NCBI GenBank assembly: GCA_019843655.1
Contig: JACDQD010000010.1
Coordinates: forward strand, 4,447,637 to 4,511,636
DNA length: 64,000 bases
Direction of reading: 5' to 3'
Source of the DNA: Lethocerus indicus
Lineage: Eukaryota > Arthropoda > Insecta > Hemiptera > Belostomatidae
Position 1 is the first letter of the stretch. Every line of letters begins with the position of its first letter. The position numbers were made by a program, and so were the translations under genes. A model generated the notes under the pieces. That model worked only from the letters and a program-made list of their open reading frames with translations. It ran no database searches and was not told where the DNA came from. Shown here piece after piece: positions 36,301 to 48,500 of this stretch.

Positions 36301-39300
36301 TACTGACAATGGCGAATAACCGATACCGATCTAGATTTACTGTCAACGACCCATAAATCTGAAACCATTCAATACCAAATATAGGATATGGATCTCGTTT
36401 TTTCTTAATTTACCTTTCGGATCATTCTGTTAACCATTGATAATAACAAAATTAAGAGGGACCGCGAGGGTTCGTATTATAATTATTGGTCCTAAATTAG
36501 ATGTTTTTATCCGTTAGCGATGAGCCGTTGTTTATATTTATTATATCAATAAATTTCACAGTGTCATAAAGGTGACCAGCTATTTTTATGTTTGAGATTA
36601 TTAGTAATCCTTCAGGTTAGATTAGAAGATGAATATAAAACGGGTTATTTCACTTTTTATACTGTACCATCTGTTCCTGGTATGCACCTTCGATTCGTGA
36701 TTTCCCAAGTTTGAAATGTGAAAAGAAACCCTCTCTCGTCGACATATCACTATTGGTTCTATAAAGTATTGAACTCTTAAAACGAGTAATTAACCGAGAC
36801 GGGAAAGAATGAAGTGCGCTTTCGCCGGTGTTTGACAGGTGCCACAGGATGGACATTGAAAGGCAACCGCCCCGGCTCTGAGATCATCCTGGGAAATAAC
36901 TGCTCCCATGTTTGAATCACCGTGCAATTGCAAACGCCAACTCTTCAACTAATATTCGTAACGGTTATTTCTGTCTCTTATTTATAATCAATGCCGCTGC
37001 ACCTGTTTTTATTCTCCGTACGCAACTGGCGCCAATCGGTTTCCATGGTTTATACCACTATACAAATGGTATTGTAATACTCCCGTTATCTAGTTTGGAG
37101 ATAAGAACTCTGCTGTTTGTTTAAAATATTATCTACTATTAATATTGAGGACACAAGTTGAAATTCTAGACAAATTATTTACATTATTATTTGTATAAAT
37201 CCTCTGAACGCCTCTCATATCAATTGCATTATACGTTTAGATAAAAATAACCCGCCTAACTAAGATACCGTTATTTTTTTTCTTTATACGTATTCAAACA
37301 AGGTATGGTATTTCTAATTAATTCATCAGGCCACTTAGTGTGTGATGGACAATAATGTTTGTAATTTGTTTTCCTTTGATTAACGGCTTCTGTGCAAACA
37401 GATATTAGATTGCAAAAAATATTCCTAAAATATCCAGTACTATTTTGTACCTGAAGACATTTTTTTCGGGGTTGGGTATACCGTTAACAGCCTCTAGCTG
37501 GCTTCGAACTCCAACTTTAAACAGGCCTAAAATCGCACCATTTCATTTCGTGTTTTTGTTCGTAACTCGTTTTACATTAATTGTTACGACCCCCGAAATT
37601 TAAAATTCATGAGAGAAAACAGGAGAGAGCCGTCAAATTGGCTCAAATGTCGATTGGCCGGTATTCGCGCTGAATATTTTAAAAGTTACCCTTCACGTTT
37701 GAATTTTCATGAAAATCCCGATTAACGGCAGGCGCCCGTATAGATAATTCATTATATAATTCGCCATGAAAGCCGTGATATTTGAACTGAGGTTGAAAGC
37801 GGTTGGGGGAGGTTATGCGGCTATCATTAGTTAAGGTAAACGATTCGTATTAATGGGAAAGCACGGAGGCCCCACCACCCCTTCCGAATTTGAATATCGC
37901 AAGTAATTGCATATTCATCTTCACAGTGTAAACTTATTAGCCCGTGAAGTCTGCAGCCCACCGGACCGCCGTTGACCTCAGTTTATTATTGACCATTAGA
38001 GCTGTGTAGGAACATTGCTTCAATCACACGCCAAAATGTAATTACACGTTTTGAGTTATCCGTGGTTTAGTGACACATGCGTATTTGGTCAATTGGTAGA
38101 CCAAATTCAGTTCATAACACTATTACTGTGTCCTATACTTAGCGATTTGTAAAATACTTAGCATAATACCGGTGTTGCAATTTTTACAATGAATCAGAAA
38201 CGCAACTGGCGATAGAAATTCTTTCCTAACCCCACTAAATCTACCCCAGAACCCACTATATTATAGTACTACTGTTTTTACCTCAAGGTATTAAATAAAC
38301 CGTTTTTTAAACAGAATTTATCCATGTTTTAGGCGAGACTAATTTCGAAAGGGATGAATTCGAAAGGTAAATTAACTGTAGACCGGACCGAGGTTTACGG
38401 GTCACTGTTGACGGTTGTTTCTAATTAGTATTTGTATACTGACCGCTATCACTGCCTTCCTTCTGGGACGGCTTCCAATTGGATCGCGGCCGAGATCGAC
38501 ATGGCGTAGTTTACGATTATTTCCCCCTTTAATTTGCCTATCCAATACGAGATGGGCACTACGCTTCCATCAACTCTCTTATTTGGAACAAACATGCACT
38601 CAGGTGATTTCGTATCGTTTGATCGTTTCCATTGACTCTTCGCCAATCCAATTTATTCTCATAAATCCTTTAACTAATGCTAATAAGAGCCTGTTTTTAT
38701 ATTGCTTGACCAGATATAAATTTTAGCCATTGCTTATTGTGATGGATAATATTTTATGAAGGTACTCTTATAGTATGTGCATTCACAATTCTGAAAGCAT
38801 AGTGCGTTCACGTATTTTTCGATTTCTGATTTTGACCAAGGGTTTTTCCACCCCTGAATCATAAATAACGTCACGAAGTAATTCCTATCCCAAATACCGA
38901 CCTATCGAGTCCATGAAATAAATAATCATTTTCTAATCCGAAACAGCTTTGACAGACGGGGGCGTTGTGCGCGAACGTATGTGTCCCAGTACTGTAAAGC
39001 CCCTTTCTGAATAGAACGCGGAAGGGCTTCAAAGTCCCAACGTTTCTCGCGGCAAGAGCATTATTGCCCTTTACAACAGTATCGATCGTATCGAATCCGC
39101 CCCCGAGTGTATTTGGCAGCGGCGAGAAATGCCGACAGTTCCAGACGGGGGGCATATTTCGGTCGTTCCCTTTGTGCTTTTGTCGCCGGCGTTTTTACCG
39201 GTCGAGTGAGCCCTCCCTACCCCCACACTGTTGCAGGGGCTCGAAGCACTCGGCTGGCTCCCGGGGCTCCACTTCCGATTCCATTTCCCCGGCCCCTCGA

Positions 39301-40380
39301 CGACTTTTCAAACGTCGCGCCCCGTTCAAGTGTCCATTGTGTCGTTGACGGGCGAAGTTATTAACACTTCGATGGGCAGACTTAGCGGACGTGGTTGTAA
39401 CAACGCTGTTTTGACGAACAGTGCGCTTCTAATTTAACTTCAGGTAATGAAGCCGTTTTTTCATGTAAAAACATCTCATGCCTTATTAGAATATCGTTGC
39501 AGCCCACGAAATTTTAAATAAATATTTAGATGATTGCGCTGATAATGACCAAATGATATTTACAATTTTGGTGAGTTAGTAGACAATAGCGTTATTAAAA
39601 GGAAGAATGTAATACTTAATTTAATTTTCGTAAGAAAAGCCATCATAATTATTATTTGCATCTATAGTTCCAGTGATTAGTAATAACTTTCGGCATTAAT
39701 ATTTTTTATATTGAATTTTCAGCGGCTATTTTTTTATTTATAGCTTTGCATTTCGGTTAGAAAGTCCCTCAGTTCTCCATGAGATAGTCTCTCGGTCACC
39801 TCGGTACCAATAAATCAATATTTCCGCATAATAAAGTATTCCCAGCACTAATCAAGTTCCTTTAAATATTATGTTCCTCAAACGTTTCCAAGTTAACCGG
39901 TATAAACTGTTTGCGCTTTGCGACGCGTCGAGACAATATTCGTAATAACCTGTTTTCATAATTAGCTGCCTTGGGGCGGCCTTTTAGAAAGCGGGGTTGA
40001 AAATGTGATTAGATTTTGACGAGAGGGGGGAGGGGAAATTTGATGAATCTGTTTGAGGCGTGTGATGACTGGGGTCTCTAGGCCGTCGCGAGACCCCAAT
40101 CGATAACCCATCCCGGCACTTGACGTCACCTTGCCATAACGCATCCAAAAATCACCCAAGATTATCCCCCAACTTCATACCTCCAATTATTAGAACAGTA
40201 TTATTATCACTTTTGTACTATTACACTTTGGGTATTATTAGCTGCAAAATCTGTAGACAGAAATGTTAAACGTTAAAATTTCTAGTAGAAACATAACGGT
40301 TTCTCTCCTCATTAATTACATTATTTTTGTGGGATTTGTTGTAGCGTTATAAATTACTAGTATACACTAAATATCTCTCG

Positions 40381-40745
40381 ACCAATCGGAATCAACCTGT
40401 CGCCGGCCAATCGCTATCCGTGTACGATCGGACTATTGACGAATCGGTCGTTTGGCAAGGGACCAGCCGGGGGTGGGGTGGGGGTTGTTTAGAGGGGGTG
40501 TCACGTGACAACCGGCTGATAATGCCTCCTGTAAATTATCGGTAACCGATGCGATGAGCGATAGAGGTCGGTCAGGCGGTACCCGGGCTCAATTATTGGG
40601 TCCACCGCTTGCGGCTCGTCAACCGTCATTAAATTGATTTTCAGTTCGCCCCCGCGGCTGATGGGGGGCCCCCCGATCAATTTCCCATTAAATAAATATC
40701 CCTGCCTGCCGGAGTTAATACACGCGGAGAACTGTCCTCTGACGA
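40381..40745. promoter_or_regulatory. CpG-rich block with several dyad sites
   Basis: Within about 175 bases it carries GTCACGTGAC (40500-40509), ATCGGTAACCGAT (40538-40550) and GGGGGGCCCCCC (40663-40674), plus G-rich runs near 40470-40500 and TTAAT-type words. This density of perfect palindromes is unusual for the window and suggests a regulatory element about 0.8-1.1 kb upstream of ratchet point 2. No gene is visible in it. Confidence 0.35.
40500..40509. promoter_or_regulatory. GTCACGTGAC E-box palindrome, site 2
   Basis: Exact copy of the 10-bp palindrome at 15877 and 42589. It lies between a G-rich run and ACCGGC. Confidence 0.35.
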
Positions 40746-41506
40746 GCGCGGCTCGTAACGTATGGGAGCTTGAGACTTAAACTATAATATCACCGTTGGT
40801 CATATTTTCGAAATAAATGTATATGAAAGTTTTATTTTTGAAATTTAACAGGTTTAATTCTGAGCTAATTTATTCCTATTTATCACGGGTTCATTCTTGC
40901 CATTGGTGTCTCCCCGCGAATCTTCGTTGGGGACACTTTTTCTCGTTTCCGAGCGAAGCACCCCCGTCCCCCTCCCCCAATAAATGGGTCAGCCTGAAGG
41001 TCGCGTAATTGGATTTAATATTTAGTGCCTTCGGAGCTAACACAGACTAATGGAATGTAAATATTTTATTTTGTTCGCGGGTCGCTAGTTGTGCTGCGGT
41101 GGGTCAGACGATCGGGGCATAATACATAATCTTAAATGCATTTGAGTTGTATTTTCAAACGTTTTGAAAAAACGAAAATACAATATTTTTGTAACCATAT
41201 TTCATTTAATTTTCTTATTTATACATCAACCTTTCAACTTCATTTATTATACATGATGCACTTGTTTGTCGTTGGAACATAAACCCTGAACTCTATTAGG
41301 ATCTTAAGATACACTGCAGACTCACGCTTTGAACTCTTCCCATTTTCAGGCTCAAATTCTGTCAAAGCTCAAAGTTTTAAAACTGAGTAGCGCCCAGCTT
41401 CCTCCCTGAATAGAATTTAAAATTTCGGAGTATGCGACATGCCAGTTGGTTTATGATGAAATGAACCGTGAATATTTTTTTTATCGTTTTGCGTATCACT
41501 ACTGTG
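40746..41506. other. Non-coding DNA upstream of ratchet point 2
   Basis: No gene is seen. It contains copy 1 of a short duplicated element (40893-40945). Confidence 0.4.
40893..40945 (+). repeat. Short duplicated element, copy 1
   Basis: Matches 51762-51814 over about 53 bases, about three quarters identical by eye, in the same orientation. Identical words include ATTCTTGCC, TTGGT, TCTCCCC, AATC and TCGTT. Open frames run through both copies, but the copies lie in unrelated proteins and are likely non-coding. A conserved regulatory element or an old repeat are both possible. Confidence 0.5.
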
Positions 41507-41538
41507 TACTAATAACCGTAATTCTGTTTCAGGTACGT
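41507..41538 (+). other. Probable recursive splice site (ratchet point 2)
   Basis: TACTAATAAC (41507-41516) is a near-perfect branch-point sequence, with its branch A 20 nt before the junction. TTCTGTTTCAG ends at 41532, and GTACGT (41533-41538) follows directly. The donor is weaker than GTAAGT and the pyrimidine tract is short. The strand, branch point and zero-length arrangement match the sites at 20156 and 57651. It divides the interval between them into pieces of 21376 and 16119 nt. Confidence 0.5.
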
Positions 41539-41619
41539 ACAAGAGAACTGCATAGTCTTAGAATGTTTTGGAAGTGTTTCAAATTCAAACGGGTCTGAAC
41601 AATTCCGTCCTCCACTTGC
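41533..41619 (+). other. Possible 87-nt RS-exon or cassette exon
   Basis: A full-consensus donor, GTAAGT (41620-41625), lies exactly 87 nt after the junction. The segment is a multiple of three and is open in one frame (28 complete codons, entered with two bases from the previous exon). It could therefore be an in-frame alternative exon. The translation shows no domain I recognise. In the other two frames it has stops. An RS-exon that is normally skipped is equally compatible. Confidence 0.4.
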
Positions 41620-41625
41620 GTAAGT

Positions 41626-42163
41626 TCGCTTTTGTACCACGACTGGTTATTATAAGTATGCATGCAACACAACGGTTGTAAATTATTTACAGGCACCAGT
41701 ACCATTCCTGGCTATGGTCACAAATGGGATGCAAACATATTCATTTAAATTTAGAACAATTCACAACTAACTCACAGCTGGTCTCGTGTCACTGAATGAC
41801 TAATGAGGTTTTAACAATATATAGAATAGCATTTACAACAAAATGCTCGTATTTTTTGGTATATTCTATTGTTAGAATGTTGACAGTTGTGGTAATAGAT
41901 GGAGGCTCTTTTGAACGTTACCGTATGACAATATCATTGTTAAATGAAATATTTTTAAATCACTCAATTGGGAGTTTTTGGCAGCGAAAAGTAACTCTCT
42001 CTGAATGCAGTTTGTAATTGCATTGTAATTTATTTAAAAATGTATACAACTATTTAAATTTTAATTGGTATCCTTTTCATTGTTAGGAAGATTGGGAGTT
42101 GTGTCACGCTTGTAATATATTCCGCCTCTAGGATTTAAAATGTTACAATAATCTTTACTTATG

Positions 42164-42166
<3 letters not shown>
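41626..42166. other. Non-coding DNA, no gene seen
   Basis: AT-rich sequence after ratchet point 2. One 73-codon frame (41796-42017) has no domain. Confidence 0.45.

Positions 42167-42215
<49 letters not shown>
42167..42215. repeat. (AT)24 microsatellite
   Basis: Forty-nine bases of uninterrupted AT repeat. Confidence 0.95.
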
Positions 42216-42220
<5 letters not shown>

Positions 42221-42588
42221 CACTTTGGCGATTCCACAGGCCTTCTTTGTTTCTTTGGGAAAATATTGTTCTGAGTGGAACAAATTAACTTTTGTTGATT
42301 GGTATAGTGTTATGTGGAACATCGAATCCCATACCTTGATTTGTGAACGGATGTTTCATACCCGGTTCCGCATGTTCCGGGACTTTAATCGACTGGGATT
42401 TTAAGGTTAAGGGAGAATTGTGAAGTTTATTTTAACGGTACCGTCTTGGGGCTGTTATAGGTGGGAGGGGGGTTTGCCTGGTGGGAGAGGGAGGAGGAGT
42501 GGTACGTGACTGTCGGCCGGTCACGGAGGGAACACAGAGAAGGAGGAGGATTCTTTTGTTTCTCTCCTTCGCCGGGGTCCCGACACAC

Positions 42589-42598
42589 GTCACGTGAC
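42589..42598. promoter_or_regulatory. GTCACGTGAC E-box palindrome, site 3
   Basis: Third exact copy of the 10-bp palindrome, 57 bases before a long (GA)n run. The pairing of an E-box with a GA tract is compatible with regulatory DNA, but no test is possible here. Confidence 0.35.
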
Positions 42599-42654
42599 AA
42601 ACGACTTTCTTTGAAAAATATAATATTCTAAAGAGGCCCACGACTGGGAAGTAA

Positions 42655-42658
42655 GAGA

Positions 42659-42738
<80 letters not shown>
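42655..42738. repeat. (GA)~42 microsatellite
   Basis: Nearly pure GA repeat of about 84 bases, with one short interruption (GGG) near 42661. It is the longest simple repeat in the window. Both strands give low-complexity open frames that are not genes. Confidence 0.95.
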
Positions 42739-42742
<4 letters not shown>

Positions 42743-45041
42743 CGTGACAAACACCCCACCACCACCGCCACGACAATTTGAATTGCTAATATTATCTTCT
42801 CACAACCTATTTTCGGTCCGAACGTGGCGACACAGCGTACAGTAACCGTTGTCCTTTTTGAGACTTTCCCAGTCGGCACTCGAGTAGAGGGAAGCGAAAC
42901 GGTCCCGAACGGATTTGTACCGTGTTACGATGTTAAGCGATTTCAACACGGGCTAGGAGGAATGTCATTAGTTTTTCCCATAGTTTCCGTCGATGGAGCA
43001 TCAAGATGAACTATGTTATCAATGAGGGATACACGCCTTAAAATTACAGTATTTTTATTTATTGACAACTATCGAAACGCTTTCCGATGACGTTTTACCT
43101 TTAGTGAACAATAGAGTCCGACCCGTGCAGACCGAAAAACCACTGGGCGCATTTCACTAAATTATAAACTAACATGGCTACGGATGATGGCGAGAAAGCG
43201 AACCGAACTGGTTTATCGAGAAGAAGGTTTTCCATTCATTGACGTTAACCTAAGTTTGATTCATTCCAAGACCAGATAAACCTGTATTGTTACGCATTAA
43301 TCAGCAGTCACACCATTGTCAGTAATATAATTTGCTTAATTAATGACTCATAGTTTGAGTTGGTTATTTATGATAAACAGAACATTAATCTTAACTCCTG
43401 ATAACAGTGACTTGTGTGCAATTGAATGCAAGAGGTGTGGGAAGGAATTTTGATGTTTGTTATCCTGAATACACGTTTGCATAAAGAAACCGGACGAAGC
43501 TGACCTTTGAGCTTGGTCAGTGTATTTCTCCCCCGGGCGAGCGCATCTAGCGTCCTGTTTTCTAGCCCTATTATTCTGCAAATAAGCGAACGATTTGCGA
43601 TTATTTGCTGTAAAAATAGTTGGGAAAATTGTTCCCGAACGAGTTTATCGCCACCGTGGGGCGGGCGGCCTCGAGCGAAAAATTGCAGGGGTCCGTGTTG
43701 CGAAAAACACCTACTTGGAAAGTGTTAAAGAAGCATTGGACGAGGAGCGTGAAAGTGCCTTCCACCGTACGGCTTAAGGATTTGTCCACTCACGACTCAC
43801 GTTAGATTCATTTGTAATATATTATCTCCGTGTTCCGTTTATTGCAATATTTACTCTTAATAGAAAAACCGTCTGTGGGCCGCGTTAGGGAAATATACTT
43901 GTTGCGAAACCTCCAGATTTAGGTATACCGAAACGATCCGATGTAAGTATTCTTTGTGTTCAAATAAGATTCTTTATATTTTATATAGTTATATTCCAAA
44001 TACCTACACCCATTGCGGATGAGGGAAGCTATCTGACCTCTACATAGTCAAAAGACTTGGAATACGCCAATAAGGTCAAAAAGGCATGTTCTTTGGTCCT
44101 TTGACCTATTTTTATTAAAATGGGGGGGAGTAGTGGGTTTCCCTTCTTTCGTTCCAATGTGTTTTAATAATATGAATGTACTTAATCATTACAGTTGTGG
44201 CAATATAAGTATATTAAAAAATATTGTAACCAATCTACTAGTCTAATAAATAATTAAAATAAGAACACTGGCACATTTTTCAACTTAAATATATTTAGTA
44301 TGCAAATTGTTGGTTGGTTGTATCTGAATCAGAATTGTACAATGAGCGGACAAATTTGTCCGCTGTTCCTCTTCGTGTCTGCGGCCTTAAGGGGCGATGT
44401 CGTTTTGAGAAGTTGTGCGCAGGTTTGAGGGGGTGGAAGTGGAAGACGGGCACTTTAAGTAGATTACATCTGTTGGGGTGGGCCTTTCAGTGGCGGCGCC
44501 GGTATTTATTGGGGCGGGGTGTGATTTGTTGTTGGCCGAGGTTTGATTTACGACCGGCGACCGGTAAGGCCGCGCTACACGGTTCCACGGCCCCACTTCT
44601 GGATCTATTTCATACTGTCCGGCGTATATTTTCACAAGTCGGCGGTCATTTGTACGCTTCGAATTGCGCGGCTTCAATTGTCGCTTTCTGCGCGTTTTCC
44701 AATTCAGCGCGCCGTTCGCGGAACAAGTGATTGTGACACTTTACTTTGAGTGAGGTGAGGATTGGAAACAATTTACGATTGCGCGTGAACAACAATTTCG
44801 GTTGTTTTTTCCGAACAACTCCGAAAGATAATAAAAAAATACAATACAACAAAATCTTGACATGTAATCGTATGGGATATAAAAAACGCACGTATATGCA
44901 CTAGCTGGGCAAAAAATTTGGAAAAATAAACTTCCAATTCATAATTGTTGTGACAGGTTTAATACCAGTCGCTGAAGTTCTCGTATTATATATAAGATTA
45001 GCTTTGGGTAAAATGATTAATAGAATAAGCACCAAAAAATG

Positions 45042-45048
<7 letters not shown>
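42739..45048. other. Non-coding DNA, no gene seen
   Basis: Mixed composition. A CpG-rich stretch near 43500-43790 is open in several overlapping frames on both strands, without a domain. A 20-bp palindrome lies at 44345-44364. The 138-codon frame at 44314-44730 overlaps a 96-codon frame on the other strand and matches nothing I know. Confidence 0.4.
44345..44364. repeat. 20-bp perfect palindrome
   Basis: AGCGGACAAATTTGTCCGCT is identical on both strands with no spacer. Its mixed composition makes chance less likely than for the AT-only palindrome at 1891. It resembles a site for a symmetric dimeric DNA-binding protein. No such protein is identified. Confidence 0.8.

Positions 45049-45079
<31 letters not shown>
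45049..45079. repeat. (TA)15 microsatellite
   Basis: About 31 bases of TA repeat followed by a T-rich stretch and a short GATA repeat (GATAGATAGATAAA near 45100). Confidence 0.9.
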
Positions 45080-45082
<3 letters not shown>

Positions 45083-45546
45083 ATTTTTTTATTTTTTTGA
45101 TAGATAGATAAAAAGACTGAGGGTGCAGTATTAAGCGAGAGGTGATCAAGTGAGTTGTCCTGCTTTTGAAACACGAGGTTAAATGTGCTACATTCTTTAG
45201 AATTTGGGCTAGGTGCTACTTTGCACGCTGCTTCGGGTTGTGAGGACTTATCGTTAAATTTACAAACTTAGTAATATTCGTGTGTTAATTTTGAAGAAAA
45301 AAGCTTTCAGATACCACAGGAACGATGATTTCTTAATTTAATGATTGACTTTTCCAAGATATTCGAGAATCCATCTAACGGAACGTATTTTAGAGCATTC
45401 GTTTGGAACAGCTAATGGTTCCGCTGGCACGGAATTGAAAGATTAATTAAAATATGAGAGTGGCTCTCTTGGGATTGATTTAGATTGATCTTGTTTCTTT
45501 CTTTTTCCCTTTACACTTTGGGATTGTTGACCCCTAGAGTGTGGCC

Positions 45547-45596
45547 TGTTGTTGTGTTGTCGGTGGGTTGAGGTTGTTGGTTGTTGGTTGTTGGTG
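45547..45596. repeat. TG-rich minisatellite (GGTTGTT units)
   Basis: Irregular GTTGTTG/GGTTGTT repeats, clearest at 45573-45594. It causes low-complexity frames on both strands. Confidence 0.7.
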
Positions 45597-48500
45597 GCCG
45601 GCCAGTAGGGTTTTGTTCTGCTGTCAGCTGGACCCCCCTCGCCGCTCGCCCTTGTCTGGCGCCTGTTCAGGTGCTCCACCTAAATCACCCCCGGACTTGT
45701 TTTCTGGACTTGGGTTACTTTAAAATCCTCCTTTTTTATTGGGACTCGGATGTTTTTACCGGTCCCCGATTTCTTTTTTTTTGCGGTATTTTTATTCCGT
45801 GTTATCGCGGACATCTTCGCCTAAGTTACTGGCTAATTAATTTTGGAAAATCCGAACATTTCTTTTTTTAACGGTCGTATCGAATTATCGACAGTTTTAT
45901 GCAATTAATTTATCTTAGGGTTTTTTCACGAAACAAGTGATTTGTGAATTGTGTGAACTCGCCTTACATACAGATCGAAGTCCCATTTGTCCGTGAAATA
46001 AATAAAATGTTTAAAAAAGTGGGAAGCCAGTGGAGTCCTCCATTATTCTCTATTTCTTCCCAGTGCTACTTGAACTTCAATGTCAGTCATTGTATTTTAG
46101 AGGAGGCGCAATAAAACGGTTAAAAAAATAATTCTTTGATTGTCACATTTTTTAATAATCATATTTAAACTGTTTTATTTATCCCCCGTAGTTCAATTTC
46201 ATTTGTAACCTACTAATTCCACTGCTTCAGTTCTGGATGTAACAAATACCTACTACTTTCGACCCAGGTTAGCGAGTACAACTTTTACTTCAAGTTCGAA
46301 TTAGAAGTTTTCCCATTGAATGCAGTTTTTCCTAGACGATCTAGTGAATGGTAGACTGTGGGATCTGGGCCAGTCTCCTGTTCCAGATCCGCTTCATTCC
46401 TAGCTGTTCATAATTATAGCCTTGCGCCGGGCGACAACCGGTCTCCCGGCAAATATCTATCCATCAATCTGCGTCAGTTTATGATAAAACTCCGCATAAT
46501 TTACCACGGCAGAGTCGCGTTGTAATTATGAATCGCATGCTCGGTGCCCTACCGACCGACCTTTATGTGCGGGGATTCGATCACGTACTCGACCTTTACT
46601 AGGGGTTCGGCACAGTGTACTCCGCATCATACAGATTGACATTGTCAGCGGTGAATAAGTTACGATCCAAGCGGTATTTAATAATATATAGTGTGGACGT
46701 AAAATAAACTCATAAATAATTTAGGGTATTGTAGTGACTTAAAACCGGTCCACGATTTTCTGTCTGACCTCTTCCAGGGATGTTCCTACCTGCGTCAGTA
46801 GCAGCATTCCATGAGAAACTTGGGAGGTATCTAAAGTTATCATTTATTCATTGGCATATGTCAGTTGCCATTGGCAGTATACAGTTGTAACTTAGTGGTT
46901 TGACAAATACGGAGTTCGAGTGCAGAAATGACGTGCCGAATTTCCATCATTTACAAATTTGAACTGATTAAAACTTAGGAGCTCACTAAAGCAAAGTGTA
47001 CTCGCTAGAAAATAATGAAACATGAGAATTAATCTAGACCAAAAACATTTCAAAATGTCAACAATATATATGTATATATAATTAATTTCTGTTTGACGTG
47101 CGTTAGGCTTTTAACTATGACCACCCACGAATCCTGATTTAATCCATTTAAAGCAGGTTTTGAGTGATGTTGCCACCTTCCAGGCGAAGACCCTTCTCAG
47201 GAACGGTGCACCTGATACCTGATAACGCCATAGGAGTTGTGAGAAGTTTAGTGTTACATGACGTATAATTGTTTTAGTATTTAGGGTATAGTTAACGTGA
47301 GGCAGGGACCGACACGTGTGTCCCCCGCGGGGATGCAGAGAAATGCAGGTAGTAGATGAATCGAACTGACCCTCGGTTTCGTTTATTCTTTATAACCGGT
47401 TAAGGTTGATTAAATTTGGGTTAAACTGTGTTCAACCGGTGCGGGGATGGCTGGATTCATATAGGAGTGCACCCTGCGGTGTATGTATTGAGAGGGAGAT
47501 AGGGACTGTTGGGGGTCACGACTGGGACAGTGTATCTGGACCACACAGTGGACTCTTTGTGCTCCCCTTCCTCTATCTCCGGCTGCTCCCTCCTCCTTTC
47601 CTTTTTTTATAATCTGGCCGGTGTTGAGCTTTCTCTGTCTGTCCCCCAGGTGGGGGTGTGCGGAGGGTTATTATCATAAGAAGGGGGTCCGGGCTGTCCT
47701 TATCTGGGCCCCTCGTGCCCACCCAGCCACCGGCCACCGGCCCTCTTTTAAATTATTCCCCCTTCTCCGCCACCCCCTTGCCCGTTCTCATTTGCCTCCT
47801 TCGCCCGGTTCCATTTCGGATGAAATATTCATTTGGCGCAATCCGGCTTATTGTGAAGTCGGATAGACCGGATTAAAAACCCTCCTCCATTAACGGATCG
47901 GTATTGTCGCCACTTAAATTTCTCCCAAAACATCCGATCGTAGCCCAAAAATTGTTACCAATCATTGTAAAGGTTGTTTCTACACTTATATGAGATTAAT
48001 ATTTTTTAAAGAAATCTTTTTTTTATTTGATTTATTTTATTTTATTTCTACCCTCTTATCTTGGTTAATTTGTTTGGATTGAACTTTTTTTGGTTGTGAT
48101 TTTAATACTTTCGTGGTTTTTGATTGCCGGGTTTCCGATTACGAAGCCGTCCGTTAATAAAAAATAAAAACGAAATGAGAGCCAACGAGAAAAATCATTT
48201 AATGATCCGTCCTGGAATCGATTCAAAACTGGTAAATCGCGATGGGCGGTGGTGCGCCGTTAACTGTTCTCCGCTGTTTAAATTGAGCGCTGTGTAGCCG
48301 TGTCTGCGGCCGGAGGGGCGCATACTAACCAGCACCGCTTCCGCCGGCCAGGTTTATTAACCTCTACCTAGTCATACTCATCCGCCCGGCCAAACAAACA
48401 ATGGCCGAAGCTAATTGAGAGTTTCCTTTTACAAGAATCTACAATCGGTATAGACCTGACGCCCGGTGACGGAGGAAGCGCGTGACAATAACGACCCAAT

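Larger units (their letters stand above)
27615..40380. other. Non-coding DNA, no gene seen
   Basis: A long AT-rich stretch with CpG-rich islands near 28480-28720, 29250-29650, 30170-30460, 32960-33130, 35400-35660 and 39060-39360. It includes a retroelement-end-like motif at 29800-29836 and an odd-centred palindrome at 30344-30362. The longest frame (35476-35916, 146 codons) overlaps frames on the other strand and shows no domain. A strong isolated acceptor-like sequence ends at 39236, but no convincing donor follows. Confidence 0.45.

Noticed and set aside
39210..39240. Strong isolated acceptor (pyrimidine tract then GTTGCAG ending at 39236)
   Set aside because: No good donor follows within exon distance and the downstream frames show no domain.
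39421..39450. CTTCAG/GTAATG on the + strand
   Set aside because: Short pyrimidine tract and weak donor, only about 2 kb from the better junction at 41532.
43595..43777. 60-codon frame with a charged, protein-like C-terminal half
   Set aside because: Several frames on both strands are open over the same bases, and there are no splice signals of quality and no known family.
44314..44730. 138-codon open frame on the + strand
   Set aside because: Overlaps a 96-codon minus-strand frame, and the translation looks like random CpG-rich sequence.
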